Origin: Alistipes sp.
Lineage (GTDB): Bacteria > Bacteroidota > Bacteroidia > Bacteroidales > Rikenellaceae
Direction: 5' to 3'
Assembly (NCBI GenBank): GCA_021202985.1
Contig: JAJQCA010000076.1
Span: 1 to 57,378 of the forward strand
Length of the DNA: 57,378 nt
Of the stretch, positions 17,034 to 25,483 are shown in pieces. The translations under genes and the position numbers were made by a program. Every line of letters begins with the position of its first letter. The first letter of the stretch is position 1. The notes under the pieces were generated by a model. That model was not told the DNA's origin. It did not search any database and worked only from the letters and a program-made list of their open reading frames with translations.

Positions 17034-18230
17034 CTATTCGTTTTCCGGCCCGTTGACCTTGTAATATATTTTGGTCTGGTTGCCCAGTATCTTGCCGAAG
17101 CCCTTCACGTCTTCGGCCGTCCAGTCCTCCATCATTTCGCCGTAGGCGCCGAAATTGGTGTTCATCAAATCGTGCGGAGTTTCCACACCCACTACAAAGA
17201 ATCGGTACGGGGCAAGCTCCACGATAACCTTGCCCGTTACGTTGCGCTGGCTCTTTTCGAGCATAGCTTCGAAGTCGCGCATAACCGGGTCGTAATACTG
17301 CCCTTCGTGGAGATGGTTGCCGTAGAAGGCCGAAATCTGGTCTTTCCAGAAAAGCTGCCACTTGGTCAGCACATGCTTTTCGAGCGTATGGTGCGCTTTT
17401 ATTATTATAAGCGGGGCGGCGGCCTCGAACCCTACCCTGCCCTTTATACCTATTATCGTATCGCCCACATGCATGTCGCGCCCTATGGCGTACGGGGCGG
17501 CGATGCGGTGGAGCGAGCGTATAGCCTCTATCCGGTCGTCAAACTTGCGGCCGTCCACCTCGGTGAGTTCTCCCCGCTCGAAACCGAGGGTAATGCGCCG
17601 CGGCGCGGTTTCGGAAAGCTGAGTCGGGTAAGCCTCTTCGGGGAGCGTGTCGTGGGAGGTCAGGGTCTCCTTACCGCCCACCGAAGTGCCCCAGACGCCC
17701 TGGTTAATCGAATAGAGAGCCTTCTCGAAGTCGAAGTCCACCCCGTTGGCGCGCAGGTAGGCAATCTCCTCCTCGCGGCTCAGGCGCTTCTCGCGTATCA
17801 GGGCCAGCACTTCTATCTCGGGGGCGATGATGTTGAAAACCATATCGAACCGTATCTGGTCGTTCCCTGCCCCGGTGGAGCCGTGGCAGAGGTAATCGGC
17901 ACCTATCTCCTGCGCGTACTTCGCGATGGCCGTGGCCTGGGAAATCCGCTCGGAGCTGACCGAAATGGGATACGTGGAGTTCTTCAGCACATTGCCGTAT
18001 ATCATATATTTTATCTGGTGCTCGTAGTAATCCTGCGCCACGTCCAGCGCCACGTAACTGGTTACACCGAGCGCAAGGGCGCGCTCACGGATGCTCTCCA
18101 GCTCCTCGGGGGTGAACCCGCCCGTATCGGCAAGGGCCGCGTGCACTTCCATGCCCAACTCCCTGGCAAGGTAAATCGCGCAGTAGGACGTATCGAGCCC
18201 GCCGCTGTATGCCAGAACTACTTTTTTCAT
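17034..18230 (-). CDS. argG: argininosuccinate synthase
   Basis: A 398-residue cytoplasmic enzyme that joins citrulline and aspartate using ATP. The N-terminal PP-loop reads VVLAYSGGLDTSYCAIYL. A second conserved motif, HGSTGAGNDQIRFD (about residues 116-129), and VWGTSVGG (near 169) are present, as in bacterial ArgG. Length is as expected. The gene lies 90 bases after the GNAT gene and directly touches the lipoprotein gene downstream. Identification is firm. Confidence 0.97.
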   Translation of the reverse strand: MKKVVLAYSGGLDTSYCAIYLARELGMEVHAALADTGGFTPEELESIRERALALGVTSYVALDVAQDYYEHQIKYMIYGNVLKNSTYPISVSSERISQATAIAKYAQEIGADYLCHGSTGAGNDQIRFDMVFNIIAPEIEVLALIREKRLSREEEIAYLRANGVDFDFEKALYSINQGVWGTSVGGKETLTSHDTLPEEAYPTQLSETAPRRITLGFERGELTEVDGRKFDDRIEAIRSLHRIAAPYAIGRDMHVGDTIIGIKGRVGFEAAAPLIIIKAHHTLEKHVLTKWQLFWKDQISAFYGNHLHEGQYYDPVMRDFEAMLEKSQRNVTGKVIVELAPYRFFVVGVETPHDLMNTNFGAYGEMMEDWTAEDVKGFGKILGNQTKIYYKVNGPENE

Positions 18231-18320
18231 CTCAATATGATGTTTAATTATTATCAGCCAATCCCGGGAGCAGCGGTGTTACCGGGCCTCCGGTTCGTAA
18301 ACAGGGTGCACCCGGCAGGA

Positions 18321-18905
18321 CTATTTCAAATCCTCGTCGTCCGGGCATTCTATCTTGGGATTATCCACCGCCGGGTCGAACAGCATCGCGGTACACAGGC
18401 AGTTCTGCCGCCTTTTGCTGAGCAGTATCTCGTAATTGACGCAGCTCTCGCACCCTTTCCAGAAATGGTCGTCGTCCGTCAGTTCGCCGTAGGTCACCGG
18501 CCCGTAGCCCAACTCCTTGTTAATCCTCATCACGGCAAGCCCCGTGGTAAGCCCGAACAGCTTCGCACCCGGGAAAAGCTTCAGCGACAGGAAGAACGTC
18601 TTAATCTTTATGGCCTTGGCAAGCCCCAGCTTGCGGAACTCCGGATTGACTATCAGCCCCGAATTGGCCACATAGCGCCCGTGGCCCCACGTCTCGATAT
18701 AGCTGAACCCGGCCCAGCGGCCGTCCCGGTGCAGAGCGATAACCGCCTTGCCCTCGCGTATCTTCGAAGCCACATACTCCGGCGTACGCTTCGCAATACC
18801 CGTACCGCGCGCCTTCGCCGACTCGGCCATCTCCTCGCAAATAGTCAGGGCATGGCATATATCGCCCTCGCCCGCGACCCTCACTACAAAATCATCGATA
18901 GTCAT
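18321..18905 (-). CDS. GNAT acyltransferase, probable N-acylglutamate synthase of the arginine pathway
   Basis: A 194-residue GNAT protein. The acetyl-CoA-binding region is seen around GLIVNPEFRKLGLAKAI (about residues 82-98). The C-terminal third carries a Cys-rich segment (WKGCESCVNYEILL, then NCLCTAML). It is first in the operon, directly before argG, where an enzyme for the first committed step would be expected; no classical argA or argJ is in the window. From memory, Bacteroides thetaiotaomicron has a GNAT gene beside argG that genetics tied to N-succinylglutamate synthesis, and this looks like the same family. I chose the ATG at 18905 because a perfect promoter element lies between it and an upstream in-frame start at 19043. 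Confidence 0.8.
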   Translation of the reverse strand: MTIDDFVVRVAGEGDICHALTICEEMAESAKARGTGIAKRTPEYVASKIREGKAVIALHRDGRWAGFSYIETWGHGRYVANSGLIVNPEFRKLGLAKAIKIKTFFLSLKLFPGAKLFGLTTGLAVMRINKELGYGPVTYGELTDDDHFWKGCESCVNYEILLSKRRQNCLCTAMLFDPAVDNPKIECPDDEDLK

Positions 18906-18978
18906 TTCCAGTAATCCCGCTAATGTAACCGTGGCCTTTGCGGACCGCCTTCGCGGCCCCGCCCCGTAATAGGACTCG

Positions 18979-18986
18979 CAAAGGTA
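18979..18986 (-). promoter_or_regulatory. -7 promoter element for the arginine operon
   Basis: On the minus strand this reads TACCTTTG, a perfect TAnnTTTG, 73 bases before the ATG at 18905. I looked for an ARG-box-like palindrome between it and the start and found none that convinced me. Confidence 0.6.
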
Positions 18987-19140
18987 GGAAAAAAAGGGGT
19001 TCGTTGTACTAAAGCCCCGGGCCTGCGTGAAATACCTAAGCAATACGCATGCGGATGTTCAAAATCGAACAAATAGGGCGGACTTATAGTTATATCGGAA
19101 TTTATGATTAACTTCAATAGGAGGATTGGACACGGAGTAA

Positions 19141-19148
19141 TAATTTTG
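19141..19148 (+). promoter_or_regulatory. -7 promoter element for the superoxide dismutase gene
   Basis: TAATTTTG matches TAnnTTTG and lies 77 bases before the ATG at 19226. Confidence 0.5.
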
Positions 19149-19225
19149 AACCGCTGCCCGCGTTAAAGGGAACGGTTGTTGTTACCCCGCGGCATAACGA
19201 ACTTACAAATTTAAAAGCAACAGTC

Positions 19226-19810
19226 ATGGCTAAATTCGAACTACCACCGCTTCCATACGCGTACGACGCGCTTGAACCGCAAATCAGTGCGGAAACGATG
19301 CACTTTCACCACGACAAACACCACAAGGCTTATGTGGACAAACTGAACGAACTGATTGCCGGCACCGAGTATGAGAATTTGTCGCTCGAGGAAATTATCC
19401 GCACCTCTGATGGTCCCGTTTTCAACAATGCGGCACAGGTATGGAACCATACTTTCTTCTTCGAGACTCTCTCCCCCACGGCCGGCCAGAAACCTTCGGG
19501 CGCGCTGGCGGAGGCTATCGACCGTAATTTCGGCTCGTTGGAGAACCTCGGCGAGGAACTCAAAAAGGCCGGCGTGGGCCAATTCGGCTCCGGTTGGGCG
19601 TGGCTCGTGAAGGACGCTTCAGGCAAACTGTCCGTGCGGGCGACCCCGAACGCGGTAAACCCGCTCAAAGAGGGGCAGACCGCCATCCTAACCGTCGACG
19701 TATGGGAACACGCCTATTATATCGACTACCGCAACCGCCGTCCCGACTTCCTGTCCGCCGCATGGCAGCGGATAGACTGGACAAAGGTCGCCGAACGCTA
19801 TAACGGGTAA
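19226..19810 (+). CDS. sodB: superoxide dismutase, Fe (or cambialistic Fe/Mn) type
   Basis: A 194-residue cytoplasmic enzyme that dismutates superoxide to oxygen and hydrogen peroxide. Metal ligands are visible: His in HFHHDKHHKAY (about residues 27-37), His in VWNHTFFFETLSP (near 75), and Asp and His in DVWEHAYYIDYRNRR (about 156-170). The active-site Gln is in the AAQVWNH position, as in iron SODs; manganese enzymes place it elsewhere. This makes Fe or cambialistic use likely. No signal peptide. In an anaerobe this gene supports tolerance of oxygen exposure. A GC-rich repeat patch and terminator follow. Confidence 0.96.
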   Translation: MAKFELPPLPYAYDALEPQISAETMHFHHDKHHKAYVDKLNELIAGTEYENLSLEEIIRTSDGPVFNNAAQVWNHTFFFETLSPTAGQKPSGALAEAIDRNFGSLENLGEELKKAGVGQFGSGWAWLVKDASGKLSVRATPNAVNPLKEGQTAILTVDVWEHAYYIDYRNRRPDFLSAAWQRIDWTKVAERYNG

Positions 19811-19814
19811 CCTA

Positions 19815-19968
19815 CCCGGCAAGGGTGCTACCCGGCAAAGTGAGGCCCGGTATCGACTGGCAACCACCGGGCGAAGTAAGGCCCTGGCAGGTTCGGCCCC
19901 CGGCAATGTGAGGCCCGGCAAAGTGAGGCCCGGTGTCGACTGGCAACGCCCGGGTGAGCTGGCAACAA
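19815..19968. repeat. GC-rich imperfect repeat patch
   Basis: A 31-base block at 19834-19864 recurs at 19917-19947 with one mismatch (GGCAAAGTGAGGCCCGGT then A/GTCGACTGGCAAC). A shorter unit of the form CCGGCAAAGTGAGGC appears three times, including a variant at 19900-19914. The patch lies between the sodB stop and its terminator, contains no plausible gene and has uneven spacing, so it is not a CRISPR. It may fold in the 3' part of the sodB message. Confidence 0.8.
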
Positions 19969-19971
19969 AAT

Positions 19972-20008
19972 GAGTGAACCGGAATTGTCCGGTTCACTCT
20001 TTTTTTTT
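19972..20008 (+). terminator. strong Rho-independent terminator after sodB
   Basis: GAGTGAACCGGA (19972-19983) and TCCGGTTCACTC (19988-19999) form a perfect 12-bp stem with a 4-base loop. A run of nine T begins at 20000. Confidence 0.93.
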
Positions 20009-20080
20009 CACGTCAGGTGTATGGTGCAATTAGCACATTCGTGGTACGGTTACGGTGTGGGGAATCAGGTTTTATATTCG

Positions 20081-20088
20081 TACCTTTG
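20081..20088 (+). promoter_or_regulatory. -7 promoter element for the RelA/SpoT gene
   Basis: TACCTTTG, a perfect TAnnTTTG, lies 20 bases before the ATG at 20109. The leader would be only about 14 bases. An upstream GTG at 20055 is excluded as a start if this promoter is used. Confidence 0.6.
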
Positions 20089-20108
20089 TATGTCAGCACG
20101 GTTGCAGG

Positions 20109-22277
20109 ATGGGAAAACAATTAACGGATACTGTAAAAAAATACGCGCATTTCCTGGAGAAAGTGCGGGGCTGTTTCAGCCGGAAGAGCACCGATATGGT
20201 GGCCGGCGCGCTGGAACTCGCCGCGGACAAACTCGACGGGATGAAGCGATACGACGGCTCCCCTTTTCTCGACCACTCGGTCAACACCGCCCTGATAGTC
20301 ATCTCGGAAATCGGGCTGGGCCGTAACTCGACCATCTCCACCCTGCTGCACGACCCGGTACGGATGGGATTGCTGACCGCCGAGGAGGTAGGCGCGGCCT
20401 ACGGCGAGGAATGCGTGCCCATACTGAAAGGGCTTTGCAACATCTCGGACGTAAATCCCAAGCTCTCGAAGGAACAGGCCGACAATTTCCGCGACCTTAT
20501 AGTCTCCTACTCCACCGATCCGCGGGTGATACTGATAAAACTTGCCGACCGGCTGGAGGTGATGCGCAGCCTCGGGATGTTCCCGCCCGACAAGCGGCTC
20601 AAAAAGAGCTGGGAGAGCATGAACCTCTATGCCCAGATAGCGCACAAACTCGGCCTTTACTCGCTCAAAAGCGAGCTTGAAGACATATCGCTCAGCTACC
20701 TCGAAGCACGGGATTATGAAAATATAACGGTCCGGCTCGAAGAGTCGGCGGCCGAGAGGGAGGCCTTTATCGGCAAATTCCTCGCTCCGGTCACAGCCAA
20801 ACTCGACGATGCCGGAATAAAATACACCATAAAAAGCCGCACCAAGTCGGTTCACTCTATCTGGTCGAAGATGAAGCGGGTAGGCATCCCGTTCGAGGAG
20901 GTTTACGACCTGTTCGCCCTGCGCATTATCATCGACTGCCCGAGGGAGGACGAGAAAAGGCTCTGCTGGAACGTCTATTCCATAGTGACGGACTTCTACA
21001 CGCCCAACCCCGAGAGGATGCGCGACTGGATATCCATCCCCAAATCCAACGGTTACGAGTCGCTTCATACCACGGTCGTAACAAAAGAGGGCAAGTGGGT
21101 TGAGATACAAATCCGCTCGGAGCGGATGAACGAGGTCGCCGAACGGGGTATCGCCGCCCACTGGCGGTACAAGGGTGTGGCCCAGGGCGGGATGGGCAGC
21201 GAACAGTGGCTGGCGAAGGTCCGCGAGCTGATGGAGAGCGACGCGGATATAAGCGGTATGGCCGGCGAGGGGACGATGGGAGAGATATTCGTATTCACTC
21301 CGCGGGGCGACCTGCGTAAGCTGCCCGAGGGCGCAACGCTGCTCGACTTCGCCTTCGACATCCATACCGGACTCGGCTCGACCTGCACCGGCGGCCGGAT
21401 AAACCAGCGCAACGTGCAGATACGGGAGGTACTCCGTAACGGCGATATCGTTGAGATTTTCACCTCCAAGGCACAGAAGCCCAAGGCCGACTGGCTGGGT
21501 ATCGTGAAGACATCGAAAGCCCGTAACAAGATACGCGCCTACATTCGCGAGGAGCAGGCCAAGGCTGCGAACCTCGGCCGGGAAGAACTCGAACGGAAAC
21601 TTAAAAACTGGAAATTCGGCATTACGCTTGACGACGCCGTGGCTGTGCTTTGCAAATTCTACAAGGTGCGCACGGGGATCGAGATATACGGGCGCATCGC
21701 GGACGGGAAGATCGGAATGACCGAGTTGAAGGAGCTGCTCTCGCGCCACCTCGCCGGGGAACCCCTCACCGAGACACGGCGCCGTACGGCACCCCCGCCG
21801 AAAGTTGCGGAGAACGCCTCGGGCGACGCGCTGGTAATAGACGACACCATAAAGAATCTCGACTATAAGCTGGCCAAGTGCTGTAACCCGATATTCGGGG
21901 ATGACGTGTTCGGATTCGTCACCATCAACGCAGGTATCACCATCCACCGCAACGACTGCCCCAACGCCGTGCGTCTGCGCGAACAGTACCCCTACCGCGT
22001 CTTGCCCGCAAAGTGGCGAAGTACGGCGGCGCAGGGGGCCTTTCAGGCGAGTATACGCGTGGTCGCCGAAAATTCGACCGGCATACTCAACCGGATTACG
22101 GAAGTAATCAGCGACCTGAAAATAAACATCCGGTCGATGAGCCTCACGCCCAACGACAAGGGAGAGATAGCCGGCCTTATAAACATCGAGGTCACCGGCA
22201 CTCAACTGGTGGATATGGTGGTCTACAAGGTAAGCAATATAAAGGGCGTTTTGCGGGCTTACCGTATCAAAAGCTGA
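20109..22277 (+). CDS. RelA/SpoT-family (p)ppGpp synthetase with a degenerate hydrolase domain
   Basis: A 722-residue long Rel protein: HD domain (about 25-175), synthetase (about 220-350), TGS (about 385-445, starting IFVFTPRGDLRKLPEGATLL), a helical/zinc-finger-like region, and a C-terminal ACT domain (about 650-722). The synthetase is intact: RTKSVHSIWSKMKR, the IPKSNGYESLHTTV loop, and the EIQIRSERMNEVAERGIAAH motif. In the HD domain the usual HDxVEDT reads HDPVRMG: the His-Asp pair is kept but the catalytic Glu-Asp is Arg-Met. This suggests a synthetase lacking hydrolase activity, with a second Rel needed elsewhere. The ATG at 20109 was chosen from the promoter position. Confidence 0.93.
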   Translation: MGKQLTDTVKKYAHFLEKVRGCFSRKSTDMVAGALELAADKLDGMKRYDGSPFLDHSVNTALIVISEIGLGRNSTISTLLHDPVRMGLLTAEEVGAAYGEECVPILKGLCNISDVNPKLSKEQADNFRDLIVSYSTDPRVILIKLADRLEVMRSLGMFPPDKRLKKSWESMNLYAQIAHKLGLYSLKSELEDISLSYLEARDYENITVRLEESAAEREAFIGKFLAPVTAKLDDAGIKYTIKSRTKSVHSIWSKMKRVGIPFEEVYDLFALRIIIDCPREDEKRLCWNVYSIVTDFYTPNPERMRDWISIPKSNGYESLHTTVVTKEGKWVEIQIRSERMNEVAERGIAAHWRYKGVAQGGMGSEQWLAKVRELMESDADISGMAGEGTMGEIFVFTPRGDLRKLPEGATLLDFAFDIHTGLGSTCTGGRINQRNVQIREVLRNGDIVEIFTSKAQKPKADWLGIVKTSKARNKIRAYIREEQAKAANLGREELERKLKNWKFGITLDDAVAVLCKFYKVRTGIEIYGRIADGKIGMTELKELLSRHLAGEPLTETRRRTAPPPKVAENASGDALVIDDTIKNLDYKLAKCCNPIFGDDVFGFVTINAGITIHRNDCPNAVRLREQYPYRVLPAKWRSTAAQGAFQASIRVVAENSTGILNRITEVISDLKINIRSMSLTPNDKGEIAGLINIEVTGTQLVDMVVYKVSNIKGVLRAYRIKS

Positions 22278-22310
22278 CCCCGGGCGGGGGTGCGTTTACG
22301 ATTAATTCCA

Positions 22311-22318
22311 TAACTTTG
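22311..22318 (+). promoter_or_regulatory. -7 promoter element for the DUF454-mqnB-mqnD run
   Basis: TAACTTTG matches TAnnTTTG and lies 44 bases before the ATG at 22363. Confidence 0.6.
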
Positions 22319-22362
22319 TATCCTTTTTGTTAATTGTGCTCCCGAGCTTTTACCGGGAGGCT

Positions 22363-22806
22363 ATGGCGAGCCTTTTCGCCGCCGGATATAAACTTTTGAG
22401 ATTGAAGTTTCTATATAAAATATGCGGACTGTTTTTTGTGGGCCTCGGCTTCCTGGGGGCGTTCCTTCCGGTACTGCCCACCACACCGTTCCTGCTCCTG
22501 GCCCTCTGGTTTTTTACCCGGAGTTCGCCGCGGTTGAAACAGTGGCTGCTTACCAACCGGCTGTTCGGTACCTATATCAGCGACTTCTATAACGGTAAGG
22601 GAATACCCGTAAGGGTGAAATATTATACGGTCATTCTTTTGTGGGCGGCCATCCTGTCGTCGGCCTATGCGGTGTCGGGCAGGTTGTGGCTCCAAATCCT
22701 GCTGGTGGCGATTGCCTGTGGCGTTACGATACATATACTGAGATTCAAAACCAAAAATAGAAATGCCGCGAAAACGGATAATGATTCTGGTTCCGACCCC
22801 GCATGA
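22363..22806 (+). CDS. YbaN/DUF454 family inner-membrane protein
   Basis: A 147-residue protein with about four hydrophobic segments and the DUF454 hallmark [20 protein letters not shown] (about residues 28-47), followed by [15 protein letters not shown] and [15 protein letters not shown]. The family is widespread in bacteria and its biochemical role is unknown; some members sit near heme or porphyrin genes. A GGGAGG stretch lies just before the ATG at 22363. The end overlaps mqnB by 44 bases, so it is probably cotranscribed with the menaquinone genes. Confidence 0.85.
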   Translation: MASLFAAGYKLLRLKFLYKICGLFFVGLGFLGAFLPVLPTTPFLLLALWFFTRSSPRLKQWLLTNRLFGTYISDFYNGKGIPVRVKYYTVILLWAAILSSAYAVSGRLWLQILLVAIACGVTIHILRFKTKNRNAAKTDNDSGSDPA

Positions 22807-23479
22807 AGCCGTGGCTTTCGGTGGAGCCGTAGGGCCCTGCGGGGACGGCCGCACTACGAAGGATGTAGCCGTTCCGGAGTATTTTCCCATACCGGAATAT
22901 GGCCATGAAAGCTGGTCTGCCGCGGTGTTGCCGGAGGATACCGATGTCTGCATAACGGTCGGCGGCGTGGGCATGGCCGAGACGGCTGCGGCAGTGGCCG
23001 GCATCATAGCCCCCGGGCCGGCTGACAGGCCGGATTTGGTGGTACTTGCCGGTATCGCGGGAGCTTATACACGGTCGGGATTAGAGCCGGGCGACTGCGT
23101 CGTCGCCGGAAGCGAAAGTATAGCCGATCTGGGCGCTGTGCGCGGCGGAGTGTTCGCCCCGTTGTTCGCCAAAGAGTACCATAGCCCCCTTGCCGCGCGG
23201 CAAGCCGCCCTGCCCGTGGCGCGTTCCCTGACGGTAAATTGCATCGGAGGCCCCCACGAAGGGTATCACGCCGCGGGAGAATACGGTATCGAAAATATGG
23301 AGGGCGCGGCCTTTTTCGCCGCGTGCACCGCGGCCGGCCTCCCGTTCGTCGAAGTAAGGGCCGTATCGAACCTCACCACCGACCCGCGCGGCGAGTGGCG
23401 TATCGACGAGGCCCTGCGGTCGCTCCGGGCGGGAACGCTCCGGGTCATCACGGAACTCATATATTCAGGAACGATATAA
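22763..23479 (+). CDS. mqnB: futalosine hydrolase
   Basis: A 238-residue nucleoside-phosphorylase-fold enzyme that removes hypoxanthine from futalosine in the alternative (futalosine) menaquinone pathway. The typical early loop is seen as [12 protein letters not shown], with [16 protein letters not shown] in the middle (about residues 72-87), VLAGIAGAY (about 95-103) and the catalytic-site region [20 protein letters not shown] (about 174-193). The next gene is mqnD, which strengthens the call over other MTA/SAH nucleosidase relatives. An internal ATG at 22781 is an equally good start. Confidence 0.9.
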   Translation: MPRKRIMILVPTPHEAVAFGGAVGPCGDGRTTKDVAVPEYFPIPEYGHESWSAAVLPEDTDVCITVGGVGMAETAAAVAGIIAPGPADRPDLVVLAGIAGAYTRSGLEPGDCVVAGSESIADLGAVRGGVFAPLFAKEYHSPLAARQAALPVARSLTVNCIGGPHEGYHAAGEYGIENMEGAAFFAACTAAGLPFVEVRAVSNLTTDPRGEWRIDEALRSLRAGTLRVITELIYSGTI

Positions 23480-23507
23480 TTCCCCTTTGCATACATAAAC
23501 GGAAAAA

Positions 23508-24296
23508 ATGAAACTTCGCCTTAACATATCTCCATGCCCCAACGACACTTTTATGTTCGACGCGCTTGTGAACGGGCGTATCGACACCCGGGGCCTGGAG
23601 TTCGAGGTGGAATACCACGACATAGAGCGGCTCAATTTGCTGGCCCTGGACTCCCGCGTGGACATTACCAAAGTAAGCTACGCGGTACTGCCGCTGATAA
23701 CGGATATGTATACTCTCCTTGACGCGGGCAGTGCGCTTGGCAGGGGCAACGGCCCGCTGCTGGTATCCGGAGGAGAGGTGGATACGGCCCGCCCTCTGCG
23801 GATAGCCGTGCCGGGGTTAAACACCACAGCAAACCTGCTGATGGAGCGGCTCTATCCCGGGCAAAGGGACAAGCACGAGGTGCTGTTCTCCGAAATCGCA
23901 GAGGCCGTCGCGGCGGGGCGTTACGATGCGGGCGTACTGATTCACGAGGGCCGCTTCACCTATGCCGACAAGGGTCTCGTACAAGTCGGCGACCTGGGGC
24001 TGATGTGGGAAGAACGAACCGGGCTGCCGCTCCCGTTGGGGGCTATCGTGGCATCGCGCAGCCTTCCGGACGAAACCGTGCGGCTGGCCGGGGAACTTGT
24101 GCGCGAAAGCGTACTTTATGCCCTCGGGAATCCGGACGCCTCGCGCCGGTATGTCCGTTCTTATGCCCGTGAGCTGGACCCCACGGTTATCGACAGCCAT
24201 ATCTCGCTGTTCGTAAATGACTTTTCCGTCGCCCTCGGGGATATCGGCAGGCAGGCAGTGGCCGCCCTTACCGGTATTGATCCGGCCGGACTTTAA
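23508..24296 (+). CDS. mqnD: 1,4-dihydroxy-6-naphthoate synthase
   Basis: A 262-residue periplasmic-binding-protein-like enzyme of the futalosine pathway. It converts cyclic dehypoxanthinyl futalosine to 1,4-dihydroxy-6-naphthoate. The diagnostic start is RLNISPCPNDTFMFDALVNG. The HEGRFTYADKGL segment (about 147-158) carries the active-site-type His, and ERTGLPLPLGAIVA follows. The protein has no signal peptide, fitting its cytoplasmic role. With mqnB just upstream (28-base gap), the organism probably makes menaquinone by the futalosine route; mqnA, mqnC and mqnE must lie elsewhere. Confidence 0.95.
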   Translation: MKLRLNISPCPNDTFMFDALVNGRIDTRGLEFEVEYHDIERLNLLALDSRVDITKVSYAVLPLITDMYTLLDAGSALGRGNGPLLVSGGEVDTARPLRIAVPGLNTTANLLMERLYPGQRDKHEVLFSEIAEAVAAGRYDAGVLIHEGRFTYADKGLVQVGDLGLMWEERTGLPLPLGAIVASRSLPDETVRLAGELVRESVLYALGNPDASRRYVRSYARELDPTVIDSHISLFVNDFSVALGDIGRQAVAALTGIDPAGL

Positions 24297-24343
24297 ATAA
24301 TGCCAGAGGACCGTAATCCTAAGTATACCGAAATAATTTAGAA

Positions 24344-25483
24344 TTGGAACGTAGATACGCCGACATACTGGAAGGCCTTGCGGCCGAAGACAACCTGCGC
24401 ACCCTGCGTGAGACCGTGCCGGACGGCCGCCACCTCCTCTATGGCGGACGGCGTTACCTCAACCTCTCGTCGAACGACTACCTGGGCATAGGGACGGACA
24501 CGGCGCTCCAGGAGGAGTTTATCGCAAGTTTGGGAAGCCCCGACCGGTTCGTGATGGGCAATCCGTCCTCCCGGCTCATGACCGGCAACGGACCGGAATA
24601 CGCCGCGCTGGAATGGTCCCTCGCCGGGCTGTTCGGCGGCCGGGAATGTCTCGTGTTCGGCTCGGGTTACCTCGCCAATACGGCCATCCTCCCCGCCCTC
24701 ACCTCCCCCGGCGACGTAATACTGGCCGACCGCCTCGTTCACGCCAGCATTGCCGACGGGATGCGGCTGGCCGGATGCACATGGGAACGGTTCCACCACA
24801 ACGACACGGACCACCTCGAAAAACTAATAAAGAGGCACGCCGGCCGGGGCTGCGGGACGGTGTGGGTAGTGACCGAATCGGTGTTCAGCATGGACGGCGA
24901 CCACGCCCCCCTGACTGAACTATGCGCCTTGCGTGAACGCTACGGTGTGAGGCTTTACCTCGACGAGGCACACGCTTTCGGGGTGTACGGCCCCGCGGGC
25001 GCGGGTCTCGCCGCCGCGATGGGACTGGACCGCTGTTTCGACATTATCGTAGCCACGCTCGGCAAGGCCGTGGCTTCGCAGGGCGGTTTCGCGGTATGCG
25101 ACGCGCAGGTGAAACAGTTGCTCGTAAACAAGGCCCGCGGAGTAATATTCTCGACCGCCCTCCCGCCTGTCAGCCTGATGTGGTCGAAGTTCGTCGTAGA
25201 CCGGCTGGCCGGGATGGACGACCGGAGGCGACACCTCGCCGCGCTGGCCGCCCTGATTGCCCCTCCGGGGCGCAGGCCGTCGCACATAGTGCCCGTCATG
25301 GCCTACGGCAACGGCGATGCCGCCCGGTTGGCCGACCGCCTCCGGGACGAGGGATACTGGGTAACCCCTATCCGCTACCCGACCGTACCCAAAGGGCAGG
25401 CCCGGGTCCGCCTGTCGCTGAACGCCGCGATGGAAAGCGGCGAAATCGAAAAACTGGCACGTTTATGCAAGCACGCTGGCTGA
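24344..25483 (+). CDS. bioF: 8-amino-7-oxononanoate synthase
   Basis: A 379-residue PLP-dependent alpha-oxoamine synthase that condenses pimeloyl thioester with alanine in biotin synthesis. NLSSNDYLGI (about residues 43-52) is the substrate-binding start. HNDTDHLEKL and DEAHAFGVYGPAGAG (about 206-220) carry cofactor-contacting Asp and His. The PLP lysine is in VATLGKAVASQGG (about 236-248). No ATG fits: the only in-frame choice before the fold is the TTG at 24344, because a TAA lies eight codons upstream. The next gene overlaps its end by 19 bases. Confidence 0.93.
   Translation: MERRYADILEGLAAEDNLRTLRETVPDGRHLLYGGRRYLNLSSNDYLGIGTDTALQEEFIASLGSPDRFVMGNPSSRLMTGNGPEYAALEWSLAGLFGGRECLVFGSGYLANTAILPALTSPGDVILADRLVHASIADGMRLAGCTWERFHHNDTDHLEKLIKRHAGRGCGTVWVVTESVFSMDGDHAPLTELCALRERYGVRLYLDEAHAFGVYGPAGAGLAAAMGLDRCFDIIVATLGKAVASQGGFAVCDAQVKQLLVNKARGVIFSTALPPVSLMWSKFVVDRLAGMDDRRRHLAALAALIAPPGRRPSHIVPVMAYGNGDAARLADRLRDEGYWVTPIRYPTVPKGQARVRLSLNAAMESGEIEKLARLCKHAG

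Noticed and set aside
16884-18914. A 676-codon plus-strand open frame opposite argG and the GNAT gene
   Set aside because: Antisense shadow of well-identified genes, with no domain pattern of its own.
19815-19968. Possible CRISPR array
   Set aside because: Repeat spacing is uneven, spacers are not unique, only two long copies exist, and no cas gene is near.
20121-22205. A 694-codon minus-strand open frame opposite the RelA/SpoT gene
   Set aside because: Antisense shadow. The plus-strand protein has intact synthetase, TGS and ACT signatures.
25096-25464. N-terminal extension of the BioG frame
   Set aside because: This part overlaps bioF in another frame and has no family similarity; the ATG at 25465 begins the conserved region.
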